From: Artocarpus heterophyllus
Taxonomy: Eukaryota; Streptophyta; Magnoliopsida; Rosales; Moraceae
Direction: 5' to 3'
NCBI GenBank assembly: GCA_025403435.1
Contig: CM046331.1
Coordinates: 27,136,459-27,200,458, forward strand
Length of the DNA: 64,000 bases
In this document: positions 49,387 to 60,683 of the stretch, piece by piece
Numbering within the stretch: position 1 is the first letter of the stretch
How the letters are laid out: each line of letters opens with the position of its first letter
Program-made: the position numbers and the translations under genes
The notes under the pieces: generated by a model
What the model saw: only the letters and a program-made list of their open reading frames with translations
What the model was told of the DNA's origin: nothing
Databases searched by the model: none

Positions 49387-51162
49387 ACTTCAAAATGTAG
49401 AATCTAAATTCCCATCCAAATTGTAAAATAAAAATGATAAAGAAATAGGAATAGCTTCAATCCATTTCCATTTCAATCCCATGCATATTCATCCAATATT
49501 ATATAAGAAGCAGTTTTGCTTGAAGTTCAACCACACAAAATTTTTAAGTAGTCTATAAAGTTCAATATAGGACTAACCTTTACTTGTTAATAATCGCCGG
49601 ATCAATTGACATGAGTAAGGAGAGCAGAGGTTCGAGTTTCAGAGAGCGGAGTTTGATTCTGCATAACACGGAGCCAGAAAAATTAACAAGAAAAATGAAG
49701 GTCTATGATAAATAGTAAAATTAAGTTTGAGAGACGAAATGTAATTATAAAAGAATGGACTACAATTTTTATAGAATTTCATTTACAAAACTAAAAAAAA
49801 AAAAATAGATGAGGCGGCGGCTCACTCTCTTCCTTATATAGTTTCGTCCTTAATTCCGTCCCACTTCGTCCTCATATAGTTTCATGCTTATTTTGCATCT
49901 AAATAATCTTTTACTTATAGAGAAACAATAATTAGAACCCAAACTTGAAGACAAATGAAAAAATAAATTAATAATAATAATAATAAATAAAAGTAAGTAT
50001 TAGCCAAAGACAGATCTCATTATAGCTTTGAACACTACTCTCGTGAAACCTTTTAAGCCAAATGTTAAAAACGGAAAAGCCATTAAATATAAATATTAGA
50101 ATTAGATTTGCATTGATCTTCATAATACTTTTAAGTCCTTTTGTCCTGTTTAGCGGCGTTGTTAATTATGACACAAATCAATACTAGAACTTAAGGAGAA
50201 GTTTCAACACACCCCCATAATCAATGGCGAGTGACAGCGATGTCATGCTACTATATAAATAGTCAACTCTTATATAACGATATAAACAAAATACATATTA
50301 AAATATGAGCTATTATTAGAATTGTGTAATTTTGGTCTTTTCCTTGATACAATTTTTATTCCATGACACCTAAATTGACGTATTGTTTTTGAAATTTAAC
50401 TGACATAATCACAATTCAATTATATAATGTCTGAAAATTCTAAAAAAAATAATTATACGTTAAGGGTGTTTGATATATGAGTTCTAGAGTTTGAACTCAA
50501 ATATTGTAGTATATAAGAATTTTATATTGTAATATATTTTTATTTTACACTATAACATATGAGAATTTTATGTTATTAACGGTTTAAACAATATCATCCT
50601 ACCAACAACAATTTAGGCAGTCACGTCATTAATTATGCTAAATAAATTTTTCTCTCATCAATTACCATGGGCAGGCAAAGGATGAGGGTGGGGGCAACCA
50701 TAAATAATAAAAATAAAAAAAAAATTAGGATATTTTTATTTGATATTGTTTTTAAAATAAGTGAAAATGTTTTTGTTTTGATAAATAAAATTTTTAAAAA
50801 AAATATATTGAGAGTGTTTTTAAAATTTTTACCTTAAAAAGTATACAAAAATATTTTTAAAAATTTTCAAAACAAAACAAAACAGGTGTTTGAAATCATA
50901 ACCGTTTGGAGTACTTGTTGAATGTCTTCAACAATTACAGCAAACAGATCATCCATACGAAAAGGGTGGGCCTTATATATTTCTGTTATCTTTCTAGGCG
51001 TTGAGATGTACTTAATTATTCATTAAATGCAAGCACATGATGTCTTATAATTTAGTCTTTTTTTAAAAAAAAAAAAGTTGATACTAGCTATAGCTTCACT
51101 GTAAACAAAATGTCACTTTCTATGTACTTTTATCTCTTACACATTTTTTTGGAAGCATGTCT
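49387..51162. other. Gene-free stretch with one degenerate foldback repeat
   Basis: AT-rich. A worn ACTGTAG-family copy lies at about 50460-50610 (GGGTGTTTGATATATGAG at its left). A GAGGTTCGAGTTTCAG word near 49626 is reminiscent of a Pol III box B, without further support. Confidence 0.35.
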
Positions 51163-51170
51163 GCCAAACT

Positions 51171-51958
51171 TACAGATAAAACAATGGGCCGAGGATCTTG
51201 GGTTGGCACAAGCCCGTCTTAATACAATGATGGGCTAGGTCATTACGGCCTGTCATTATTTAAAGCATAGTCTGGTCCTTAAATATTGGTGGATTGAGCT
51301 AGGCTAATATATATTGGCCTATAGGTTAGCCCGATATGGCCCATGAAAAATCATTTGCCGGACCTGGGTTGTACGTTTAGGCTCATCATAGGCTAGCCCA
51401 TCTCGGCTCGTGTAAGGCCCATATAAGCCCACAATGGGTCAACGCCCACAATGGGCCAGCCCATTTTGGCCCAATTTCATTTATAATTTTTTTTAATAAT
51501 TTTATAAACATTATATATAATTATCCTGATTGTACTCTTTTTTTTTTACTAAGATTTTGTCCCACTGGGTTTTCCTTAGAAAGGTTTTTAATGAAATAAT
51601 CGTAAATAAAATATCATTTTTCATATTTCCATTGACTATTCAAATTTTTATATTTGTTAACTTGTTTAAAAATTTAAAAATAAAAAATTACATCGTTATA
51701 TGGGCTGGCCCATCTAAACCTATGATTGGCCAAAATAGGTCTATTCATCCTAACTCGTAGATTGGCTCAAATGGGGTAGACCATTTAAGACCCACGGCAC
51801 GGCTTGGCCCGACACACGTAAAATTGGCTTGTGGTGTGGGTTTGGCCGAGATAATTTTAATATGGGCCGGCTACAAAATTTGTGGGCTGGCCTGGCCCGA
51901 CCCACGGCCTATGTGGGCCTAAGGAGGACAGGCCGGGCTGCCCATTCTTACATCTCTA
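51171..51958. mobile_element. Non-autonomous hAT element (GGCCCGGCCC family), copy 2
   Basis: Terminal repeats TACAGATAAAACAATGGGC and, from the right, TAGAGATGTAAGAATGGGC. A perfect 8-bp direct repeat, GCCAAACT, flanks it (51163-51170 and 51959-51966). The core shares the GTCCCACTGGGTTTTCCTTA and AAGGTTTTTAATGAAAT block with copy 1, inverted. It is 788 bp with no transposase. Confidence 0.88.
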
Positions 51959-51966
51959 GCCAAACT

Positions 51967-52720
51967 ACGAAATCCTACCATATGAAAATTGAACTTGGTG
52001 GTTTATATTGAAATTTGCCCGTTTCTGCCTCTTTAATCTCAAAATAAGAAAATATATATCATTATTTATTTTTCTATTTCTGCCGTCACTCTCTTCCTAA
52101 AAGTTTGATATAACAACAACAACAACAACAGCAACAACAATAATAGTAAAAGGACTATGTTCTTGAAAGGGTTCTTTGAGGCAGTTGGATATGAGTACTT
52201 TTATGTCTTTCTTATAATTTTTTTGGCATATACTTACATACATATGTATAGGTATGCGTGTAGTGCTCCATAAGGATTATACTTTTATATAATTGACATG
52301 ATATTTATTTAATATAATATTAATATGGTAGCGGTTTTACAATAGGCAGGAATAATAAAGCCTATATCTTTTATATGTGTATGCACACACACATACATTG
52401 TATGAGATCAAGCCAGCGTGATGCTCAAGCTCAATGTGGATATTGCATGTATTGCTAATTTCTTTTTTGTTGCTAAACACTTTCCTCATATTGTCTTTCC
52501 TCAATGATACTCTTTGCATGAGGGTTTTTTGTTTGCATTAGAGAATGCATGCATGTCCTTGGTAAAAGCTAATTTCGTGGATGTTGCATTAGTCCTCTCC
52601 TCTCTCTTGAAGGGCCTATAATTTCTTATGTGTCTAGTTTTTAGTGGTTCTGTTTCTGCAGTGCCTACATCGTCTAATGTGTTTGATCATAGATTAGTCG
52701 AGTTTGCTTTTTCAAGTGAA
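51967..52720. other. Gene-free stretch
   Basis: Contains a (CAA)n-like tract near 52112-52140. No gene recognised. Confidence 0.35.
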
Positions 52721-52725
52721 ACTTA

Positions 52726-53189
52726 TGTTGGATCATAATTCAATATATGGGCTAATGTATTAAATAAATGTGAATTAAAGGCTATCAATAAAGTTGCCCA
52801 ATTAAAAGTGATCAATTTGAGTTTTGGGCTTTTAATGCATCAATAAGTGTGGGCCTCCTATGTGTAGAGACTAAAAATATAATTACTAATTTTATGATGG
52901 GCTAAATTGGTAATTAAGGATAATTGCTAGGGGTTAGCAATTATATAAAGGGGTTGTGGTCCCCAAGTCAGTACGTACATTATTTTTCTGTTACCCATCT
53001 ACAGAGAGATTACAGAGCATTCTGATAGGGAGGATTTACGTACCAGACTTGGAAGATCCTCAACTAAAGGACTCAAGAATCACATTCTATCAATGGATTC
53101 AGGTTAGCTTCCGCATCTTATTAATATTCTTGATGATTTGACATGAACGATCCTGGTGATGATGGTTTTCACCACAATTTTATTATAAC
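52726..53189 (+). mobile_element. Solo LTR, probably Ty1/copia
   Basis: Begins TGTTGGATCATAATTC and ends ATTTTATTATAACA (TGTT..AACA). A perfect 5-bp direct repeat, ACTTA, flanks it (52721-52725 and 53190-53194). A TATATAAAGG box near 52950 lies at the expected U3/R position for a + strand LTR. It is 464 bp with no internal domain; copia is inferred from size and terminus. Confidence 0.78.
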
Positions 53190-53339
53190 AACTTATTCTA
53201 CTACGGTTTTTCTTGTAATCTTCTTTGTTTAATAGAATTTCTCCGTTAACAAATATAATGAAAACATTATATTTCAACAAAAGCACTATACGATATTTAA
53301 AAGTCAAGATCAGTCATTCATGCTATCAAGGTAAAAGCT

Positions 53340-54120
53340 AAGAGCTCACCTTTACTTTTTGAGGCATTTGAGAGTCTTTAATGGCCACCGGTAAAGTTAA
53401 AGGCCATCATACCTCAAAGTATGAGTACATATTAAGGTTGAAAATTTACTTGAGAAATCTTAGGGAATGGATGAGCTCAGGGTTGAATGGGGCCAAATCC
53501 TTGTCGACAGATGCTAGCAAAATGTTATTCCCTCTCGCATACTAAAAAGGTCATATCTCTCCTTAACACTCAACATGCAAGCAATGCCATAACCCCGCTC
53601 ACATGTTAGTAAACTTGTGTGTCTCCTTAACATGTGAGCAAGGCCATGCCCCTTTTCAACATGTGAGCAAGGCCACGCCCCTTCTCGAGGCTTACGTCCC
53701 CTATACAACCACAACTGCATGATCGCACTTTAACTTATTTTCCCCCACACTTATAGCAAATCTAAATCACCATCTTACGATGTCTAAGTTATTCAAAGTA
53801 GCCGCTCGTGTAACCACTATTGTACAATTCCCGAGTTACTAAATGCAAGACCCATGATCTCTAGACAAGGAGAAGAACGTGAGCTATGGATCTGAAGATG
53901 GAGGACACAGAGTAAAATATGTTTAACATTTATTAGCATGAGAATACTCTTATAAATATGAGAAGGATAGACCGATCAAGGATTTAGACCCTCAGACTTA
54001 TACAAGGCTTACATTATTCTTGCTTATATTCTATATTGAGAAAATTAATGACAAGCTTAACAACCTAGCGGATGTAGGCCATGTTAAACCTAACCACTGT
54101 AACTCCTCACGTCTCCTTTT
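53340..54120 (+). mobile_element. LTR-retrotransposon LTR remnant
   Basis: A TATAAATATGAG box near 53951 is followed by GATAGACCGATCAAGGATTT. Downstream, near 54071-54100, GATGTAGGCCATGTTAAACC then TAACCACT resembles the GACGTAGGC..GAACCAC motif of many plant LTR U5 regions. Upstream are two copies of AACATGTGAGCAAGGCC(A) with GCCCCTT (about 53628 and 53657). Ends not found. Confidence 0.45.
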
Positions 54121-55584
54121 TTTTTTTACTACTATCTATACTTTATATTTATTTTTTTGATTGTTTGATCATTCCCAATCAAATCTCAATTTAGAGATTT
54201 GGTTCCTCTGTGGTTGAAAGACTTTGACCAGCAATAAAAAGGCATTTTATTAGAAAGAAACTATGAAATTGAAAACCTTGCCAAACAAAGATTTAAAAGG
54301 GGCCTTGGTAGGGAAAAAAAAAAAGTACATAATGACCCTCATGAGAAAAGAAGTACATATTATGAAATAGCAACAATCATCATGTTGCTTATTGTGTATG
54401 TATTTTTGTTTGTACCGAGCTCTAAACATGTTTTGTGCTTAACAATCGTTTCAAGCCTGACCTATTTAATGGACGTGCAATTAGAGCTAATTTAATAATT
54501 GTGTTGTGGCCATTTCTTCGATGTACAATTTTTCAAATATGACTCTTAAAGTCTAGTTAAACATATGTATCATTTATACGTAGCTTAAGCTTAAAATTTT
54601 CATAAGCAATATATTTGATTACCAATTCTCTAGATGTGATATTTTTTTAATTAACCCCACTTCTTAGCATGCCGTACTTGGTCGGCCTGCTGGGCCGGAC
54701 TTTTTTGACCTCTCCAAATTATTGCAATCGATATGAGTAAATAACACTTACTCATATGCTAGATAACTGTTACATGCCCAAAAGTAAGGAAGGTTTTTTT
54801 TTTTTTTTGACGTTTTTGAGATTTTTTATCGTATGATAACCTTAGAATACCTTTACTTTAGATACTAATATTAAAACCACTGGGCAAAAAAAAAGTTTGT
54901 GCTTTTGTTATTTTGTATTTCGATGTATATTGTTATTTAAGTTTTCACTTTTTAAAATGAAAATTAAAATAGTTAACAATCTACCATTGTAATTATCAAG
55001 TAAAAAAGTCAACTTATTAATAAATTTGGTATCAAACATGACATATGTTGAATTTGGTATAAAATATAATATTAGAGCATCCTAATACAATGTCAAACTA
55101 ATATGTTAATGCGAAAGCTTAACGTCTAAATAGAAAATTCACTCAATGTAATGTTATTCTTAGTGCTAGAGCTTCACTAAAGTAATTTCAAATTGTATAT
55201 CAACATTAAAAGTTAGTATTTGAACAGAGAAATTACTCTCCAATGTAATGTTATTTTTGTGCAAAAGTTGACATTTGCTATACTTATTGATAAATTTGAT
55301 ACCAAAAATAAAATATGCTAAATTTTGACGTGTGCTATATACTTGGATATATTCACTTTGATATATTATACCTTTTTAATGCTAATCAACTTAGGAAGGA
55401 AAGAATATGCAAATGCAACAAAACCCAATAAAAATATGATAATTTAAAGGTTTATTGTGCAACACTAATAGCTTTTTTTTTTTTAGAAGGATCTTTTTGC
55501 TTAAATTTTTCCAGGATTACCCTCTTTTAACGATAGAGCCTATTTAAGAATGCACTTAAAATATATAGTTTTAACCAATTTTTG
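54121..55584. other. Gene-free stretch
   Basis: AT-rich. Repeated AATGTAATGTTATT(C/T)TT words near 55145 and 55240 indicate a diverged local repeat. No gene recognised. Confidence 0.35.
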
Positions 55585-56309
55585 TTTCAAATTGAGTAAA
55601 TTGTTTAACTGGTCCTTGAATTATTCAAAGGTGATTTGCTAAACCTTGTTTTTTTTTTTTAACTCAGTTGACCTGAACTCTTAAAAAGAGTGTAAAAGGA
55701 TTAAATTGACTAACACAAGTTTATTTTCCCTAATTTTTTGATCACGTGACGCTTTTAGGGTGTAAATACTATATTACCCCTACTAAATCAACCAAAAATT
55801 TTAATTATAAATAAAAAAGGGAAAAACCCTTAAAAAACAAAATTAAAATTAAAGTAAAACGTCCTTCTTCTTCTTCTTCATTAAAGTAAACCCAAATCCT
55901 TCATCTAAGTATTTAAAAAAAGAAAAAAGAAAAAAAAAAAAGAGCGCATTTGTCTGAGTCCAGACCCGCTGAGTCCATCGCGACCGCCACCCTAACCGAA
56001 CCCAGACCATCGGAGCTCCCATGCTCGTCTGTCGTGACCTCTCCTCATCAAGCCCAGACCAAATTGGGCTTCTTTGTCGAGAGCATTTCTAGAGTTGTTC
56101 TTGGAGGATTTCAAAATGGGTTTCTTTGTCGAGAATATTCCTGGAAATGAGCTTTTTTGCATGGAGAAGGTTTTGGGACTATGAGGAGAGAAGGATTTTA
56201 GTGCCCAAGAAGTTGGAAGACAGGGACTCCTTCTTCATCCTCTATGATGCCAATCCGTTCGCCGCCGCTACCACTGCCGCTTGTCGAATTGACTCAATGT
56301 TCCACGGCC

Positions 56310-56387
56310 ATGGCTCCCGCCATTAGCGTCCATGAATTGCTCGAATGCCCAGTCTATACCAACTCCATATATCTACTAAACTATCAG
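56310..56387 (+). pseudogene. Captured fragment of a SINA-type RING E3 ubiquitin ligase
   Basis: The + frame reads APAISVHELLECPVYTNSIY before a CAG. This matches the start of the RING of plant SINAT proteins as I remember it (SVHELLECPVCTNSMYPP). The second zinc-binding Cys is Tyr here, and the next residues YLLNYQ replace YPPIHQ. The frame then runs into non-homologous sequence right after CAG, where I believe the parent gene has an intron, so the copy was genomic. A stop precedes any further RING. It cannot encode a working ligase. Confidence 0.75.
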
Positions 56388-56890
56388 GCTTATAAATTGC
56401 TTAGTGAGTTTTTGGCTTTTGTATCCTGTTGTTTCTCTTTCAAGCGTCTTCACCTTGTGTTTGTAGGCTATTTGTCTTTCAGTTTTTGTTCAATGAAATT
56501 ATATTTTAGGAAAAAAAAAAAATCTGATATGATTGTAAGAATTTTTTTTATATTGCAAATAAATCATTTTCTTTTAATTTACTGCAGTATGATCACTTGT
56601 TTGTCAGAGAAATTTGCTTCTCCTTTTTATCAAGAGCATTGCTAGTTAAATTTTCTTAGAAAAAATTTTACTGCTCATTCATGCTCTCTGTGTTTATCAG
56701 AGGGGATAGAAGAAAAAGAAGAAGGAGAAGAAGAGGAGATGGAGAGAGACGGTGGGGGGGGTGTTGGGGTCGGACCTGTGGTCGCCGAAGGGTAGTTGTT
56801 GTTTGAGGTTTGGGGTGGGTAATTCTCTTGTTTAGATTGAAAGCTTTGTTTTGTTTTGTTTTGTTTTTTTGTTTTTTTTATTGAGCAATT

Positions 56891-57058
56891 AAGGGGGTGT
56901 TTGGCGGCGGTTGAAACTATTCAGTTCCCACCACAATCTCAGTTATGAACAATGTAAAGCTCTCACATGCTACAGTAACAATAAAAAAATATGCTACAGT
57001 ATAAAACTCTCACATGCTACAATAAAAGTGGTTCCCACCACCTTTCCAAACACCCTAT
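56891..57058. mobile_element. Foldback MITE, ACTGTAG family, nested in the Pack-MULE
   Basis: AGGGGGTGTTTGGCGG at the left and CCTTTCCAAACACCCTA at the right, with internal CTCACATGCTACAGTAA and CTCACATGCTACAATAA. It is a well-preserved copy, hence likely younger than its host element. Confidence 0.7.
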
Positions 57059-57356
57059 AGATGTGTTTCTTAATGTTTTATAATTTTGAATTCAAATTTA
57101 GTTGAATTTTTTATTAGAAATATAATAAAAATTATATTTTTACTAATATACCCTTGATATTAACACATGCCCTTCATACGTGATTGAAAAATGAGAGAAA
57201 TTAAACGTCAATTTAGTCCTTTTACACCCTTCTTAAGAATTTATGGTCAACTAAGCTAAAAAAAGGAGACTAACAAGTCATCTTTTAAATAGTTTAAGGA
57301 TGAGTCGAACAATTTACTCTTTCAAATTTTGCAAAAGAAACATTGTAATGATTTTA

Positions 57357-57867
57357 GGGCCTGTTTGTTTCGAGTATTATTTGGATTGAATGGACTCAAA
57401 TTTGTATTTGAATATCAAAAATCCTTTAAATACATGTTTATTTTCACCAAAATTTGAATCCTTTGAGTATAAAGAATCCAACTTTTTAGAGTTCTTATCC
57501 TTCTAAACTTTTGATACTCAAATGTATCTGTTATAGTAAAAACTAAAAATTCTCCATCTTATATTTGAGGAAAAAAATTATAACTTCTTCATTAGATATC
57601 TAATTAAGATGATTCTTTTTCATTATGTTCTAAGTAAAAAAAGGAATAAATTAAGATCTATATTGTATGTTTTTTATGACCATTAATATTAAGATTTTAT
57701 TAGATTTGTTAATAAATCAAAAACTATTTTCACTATCTCTTCAAACACAAATTTAATTTTATTCCATACTCATTTCAAAACTTAAATGCATATCTAAACA
57801 TTAATTCAGATAATAATTCAAATCATTAACTTAAATTTTAATTTAAATTTATTTACCAAACGGACCC
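57357..57867. mobile_element. Tourist-like (PIF/Harbinger) MITE
   Basis: Terminal repeats GGGCCTGTTTG and, from the right, GGGTCCGTTTG, flanked on both sides by TTA (57354-57356, 57868-57870). The arms continue to pair over most of the 511 bp. GGSCCTGTTTGG ends with TTA duplication are typical of Tourist elements. Confidence 0.7.
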
Positions 57868-57870
57868 TTA

Positions 57871-58265
57871 GTTAAGCATAAAAAATTCCGAAACGGGCAA
57901 TTGGTTAAGGCGTCCGCCGGTAGCCAATGCCCTGTACTTGTCAATCGTCAACAACCTGGCCTAGTGCCCTCACATCAATTGTCCTAATAATGTCATGGGC
58001 CCAAATTTGCAAATCCATTTCCTCAGTATAAGCCATTCTGGGCTCAAGACCCATAAAGAGAAGAAAAGGATGTTACCCTTCAATGCAGGGTGAATAATTC
58101 ATAAAAATGCACAGGTTCAGGTGGTAAATTGCCCAGACCAAATATAGTCTTGTCCTTGATGATGTTCGATGAAAACATTACTTGGAGATCAATTAAGACA
58201 TCAAGATTAAATAGAATTTAAGTCCGAAAACATTGAGTAGGAGATCGAATCCTATCAAATATTTA
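57871..58265. other. Gene-free stretch next to the mitochondrial insert
   Basis: GC content is higher at 57890-58030 (GGCGTCCGCCGGTAGCC) than in the surroundings. It may be part of the same organellar or other insertion, but I do not recognise it. Confidence 0.3.
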
Positions 58266-58512
58266 TATTTCTCCTTTGAATTACTCATATATATCCTATG
58301 AATTTCATTTCGCACCGGAAACTATTCTAGGAGAAGTTCGAATCCGTTCCGTTCGGATATTGATCGGTCTTGGTTTGACATGGTTTACGCGTTACTGGTT
58401 CCCGGAAGAGTTAATATCTCCATTAGCTAAACCCTTTCTTACCCTGCCTTTGGACTCGTATTTTGTTCGTACACAATCAACGGAGGCCTTCATGACGGGG
58501 GTGGGGGGTTGA
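58266..58512 (+). pseudogene. mttB: Nuclear insertion of mitochondrial mttB (tatC) 5' fragment (NUMT)
   Basis: The + frame reads [20 protein letters not shown] then [18 protein letters not shown], which I recognise as the N-terminal part of plant mitochondrial MttB, the TatC-like membrane translocase. Only about 70 of some 270 codons are present, ending in [10 protein letters not shown] and a stop where similarity is lost. R replaces the usual C at two places (FTRY, FVRTQ), as expected of C-to-T decay or strain differences. The fragment has no plastid or mitochondrial targeting sequence and no nuclear promoter, so it is a dead copy. Confidence 0.85.
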
Positions 58513-58929
58513 ATTTCCAATTAGCCAGGAAAAATAGGATTAAGATGAATGAAGCAATAATATTGCCTAGAACAATGTTAATGACACCAAATTCTAACCA
58601 AATCTAATTTTTTCAACCACACAAAACAACTATCACGTTACTTGGTAGGAACTAGGAAGAGACTTTTAGAGACAGAAGCGCATTTTAGAATTTACTAACA
58701 ACTTACAAAGAGACATGGCATTATTAAAAAGTCTTTATGCAAAAATACCGTGTAAACTTTTTGTAATTTGGAACCTTAAAACTTTGAATTTGTTCAATTA
58801 ACTGAAATTTCAAAATCAAGATTAAAAGGTAAGATGAAACTTGTTAACTACAACAAGTTCAGAGAGTATTAGCTCAAAAAAAAAAAAAAAAAAACACACA
58901 TACACACACACACAAAGGAGCCCTAAAAT
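58513..58929. other. Gene-free stretch
   Basis: AT-rich; ends with an A-run and a (CA)n tract at about 58877-58915. Nothing else recognised. Confidence 0.35.
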
Positions 58930-59525
58930 TAGGGGTGTTATTCGGTTAAAAACCGTCGGTTTTGTTCGGTTCGGTTATCGAACCGCAAATGTCAGTTTTC
59001 GAAATTGGCAAACAGAAACCGCACCGCATATTAGAGTAGTCGGTCGGTTAACCGAATGTTTCGGTTTGGTCGGTTTTCAGCATATGAAAATCTAATGAGA
59101 TATAGAAAACGTACTATCAATTTATTTTATTATATTTTATTTTTTTGGTTAAAGAATTGCTAAAATAGTACAATATATCGTATATTGTTTAGGTTCTTTT
59201 TGAAAATACGCTAAAAATAATACTATAAGAGCGATTGACATTTACAATTTGTCATGCCACTTATGTTGAAATCATTAAAAATCTTAGAGAATAATATATA
59301 TTTATTTGAGTTTTTTTTAATTGTTTCAATTTTTATGAAATCAACAAACTATACTTCAAATTCAATTATGTTTGTGTGTAAAAATATTATATTCGGTCGG
59401 TTAATTTTTAAAATTCAAACCGAACTGAACCGAAAGAATTCGATTTATACGAAACCAAATTTTTAGCTTTTCTGTCGGTTGGTTTTTCGATCGGTTTCGT
59501 TTTTTCGATTTTTTTTACAACCCTA
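58930..59525. mobile_element. Non-autonomous hAT element (CGGTCGG family)
   Basis: Ends TAGGGGTGTTATTCGG and, from the right, TAGGGTTGTAAAAAAAATCG. A perfect 8-bp direct repeat, CCTAAAAT, flanks it (58922-58929 and 59526-59533). The interior is rich in TCGGTT/AACCGA words in both orientations and has no transposase. Same general type as 2281-2769. Confidence 0.88.
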
Positions 59526-59766
59526 CCTAAAATTGCGTCTAGCTCGTGAATTGAGAACTGTTTTTTTTTTTTCCCCTATAAAAGTTTGTGAGCGATCATT
59601 CTAATTCCAAGACTGACACATACGACCATTTTCCAGAGCGTACCATCATAACTCGACTTTATTGCTGTCCCATTACATGAACTAATGAGGCCATGGCACA
59701 AAATACAAGCACTTAAAATGCAAATGTTTGGTAGGGGTGGAAAGTGGGGTGAAAGAAAAGAGTAGA

Positions 59767-59941
59767 TGGATTTTTATATAAAATTGATAAACTTAGTTTT
59801 AATTTATCAATTTTAATTTAAATAGTATAAAATTTTTATATATTAATATAAAATAAAAATATGTTACAGTGTAAAACTTTCATATGCTATGACATTTTGG
59901 GTTCTAACTTTTAGTTTCAACTCACTTCTCAAACACCCTAT
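59767..59941. mobile_element. Foldback MITE, ACTGTAG family (degenerate)
   Basis: Internal GTTACAGTGTAAAACTTTCA and a right end CTCAAACACCCTATT. The left end is worn. Confidence 0.4.
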
Positions 59942-60683
59942 TGAGCAGCAAAAAAATATAGTTATTTGATACAAGAGAAAAGTGAAGAGAAGAGAAAATT
60001 GAAGGTATAAAAGGACGCGTTTGACCTATCATTTTTTTTATCTCTTGATATTTTCGAATGAAAAATTTGTACCATACATAAATGGTTAAAATACCTCTTT
60101 CATCCTTATTTTTAATCTAAAATAATACCAAATAATTGGCAAAGTAGAACTGTTTTTTTTTTTCCTCCCACCATAACCAAACAAGATAAAAAACAACAAC
60201 ATCCTTTCTCTCATTCACATTTTCTATTCCTTGTATGTTTTCTCTCCCTCCTTTTCTCTCTTTAAGCCGTGCAATTTTCTAGAATTAAGGATGGTAATTT
60301 TACATGTCAACCCCACAACTTGCCACCACTTGACGCATTGCGGATAGACTTCGGGTATGAGTTTAGCAATCCCCACCCGATCCTACCAATTTGCATTTAT
60401 ATTAAATAGTTTTTTTTAATTGTACTACATGTGTATTAATGATGTAATTTTTATACGCTTATTTTAATAAATATATGTGAATTTGTCGTTAGAATTTAAA
60501 CTATTTATGTATTTATGGATTTAAATCGGTTAACGGCCCTCTCCTTAATGAGGCGTTTAAGAAGGACATGCAACCCGACCTGTTGACATCTCTACTTAAG
60601 AGTGTTTAAAAAAACCGAAAAATCGAAATCGACTAACACATTAAACTATTAAAAAAATCCTATGATTTAGCACTATGTTGTAT

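Larger units (their letters stand above)
55594..57319. mobile_element. Pack-MULE: Mutator-like element with captured gene fragment
   Basis: Inverted termini GAGTAAATTGTTTAACTGG and, reversed from the right, GAGTAAATTGTTCGACTCA extend about 150 bp. They include shared GTGTAAAAGGATTAAATTGA / GTGTAAAAGGACTAAATTGA. A perfect 9-bp direct repeat, TTTCAAATT, flanks it (55585-55593 and 57320-57328). The interior at 55950-56390 is GC-richer and includes a SINA-type RING ligase fragment. A later foldback MITE is nested near the right arm. No transposase is encoded. Confidence 0.88.

Noticed and set aside
45998..51958. One 6-kb transposon spanning both GGCC-rich regions
   Set aside because: The outermost flanks (CTATTTTC and GCCAAACT) do not match, whereas each inner pair gives its own target duplication.
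51163..51966. CRISPR or tandem array from the repeated GGGCCNGCCC words
   Set aside because: Spacing is irregular and there are no unique spacers of constant length; it is sub-terminal transposon repetition in a plant genome.
55950..56645. An expressed RING ligase gene
   Set aside because: Only the first zinc-binding residues are present, one Cys is lost, and the frame is broken outside the 26-residue match.
58266..58512. A functional nuclear mttB gene
   Set aside because: Only the N-terminal quarter is present, with no targeting sequence or exon structure.
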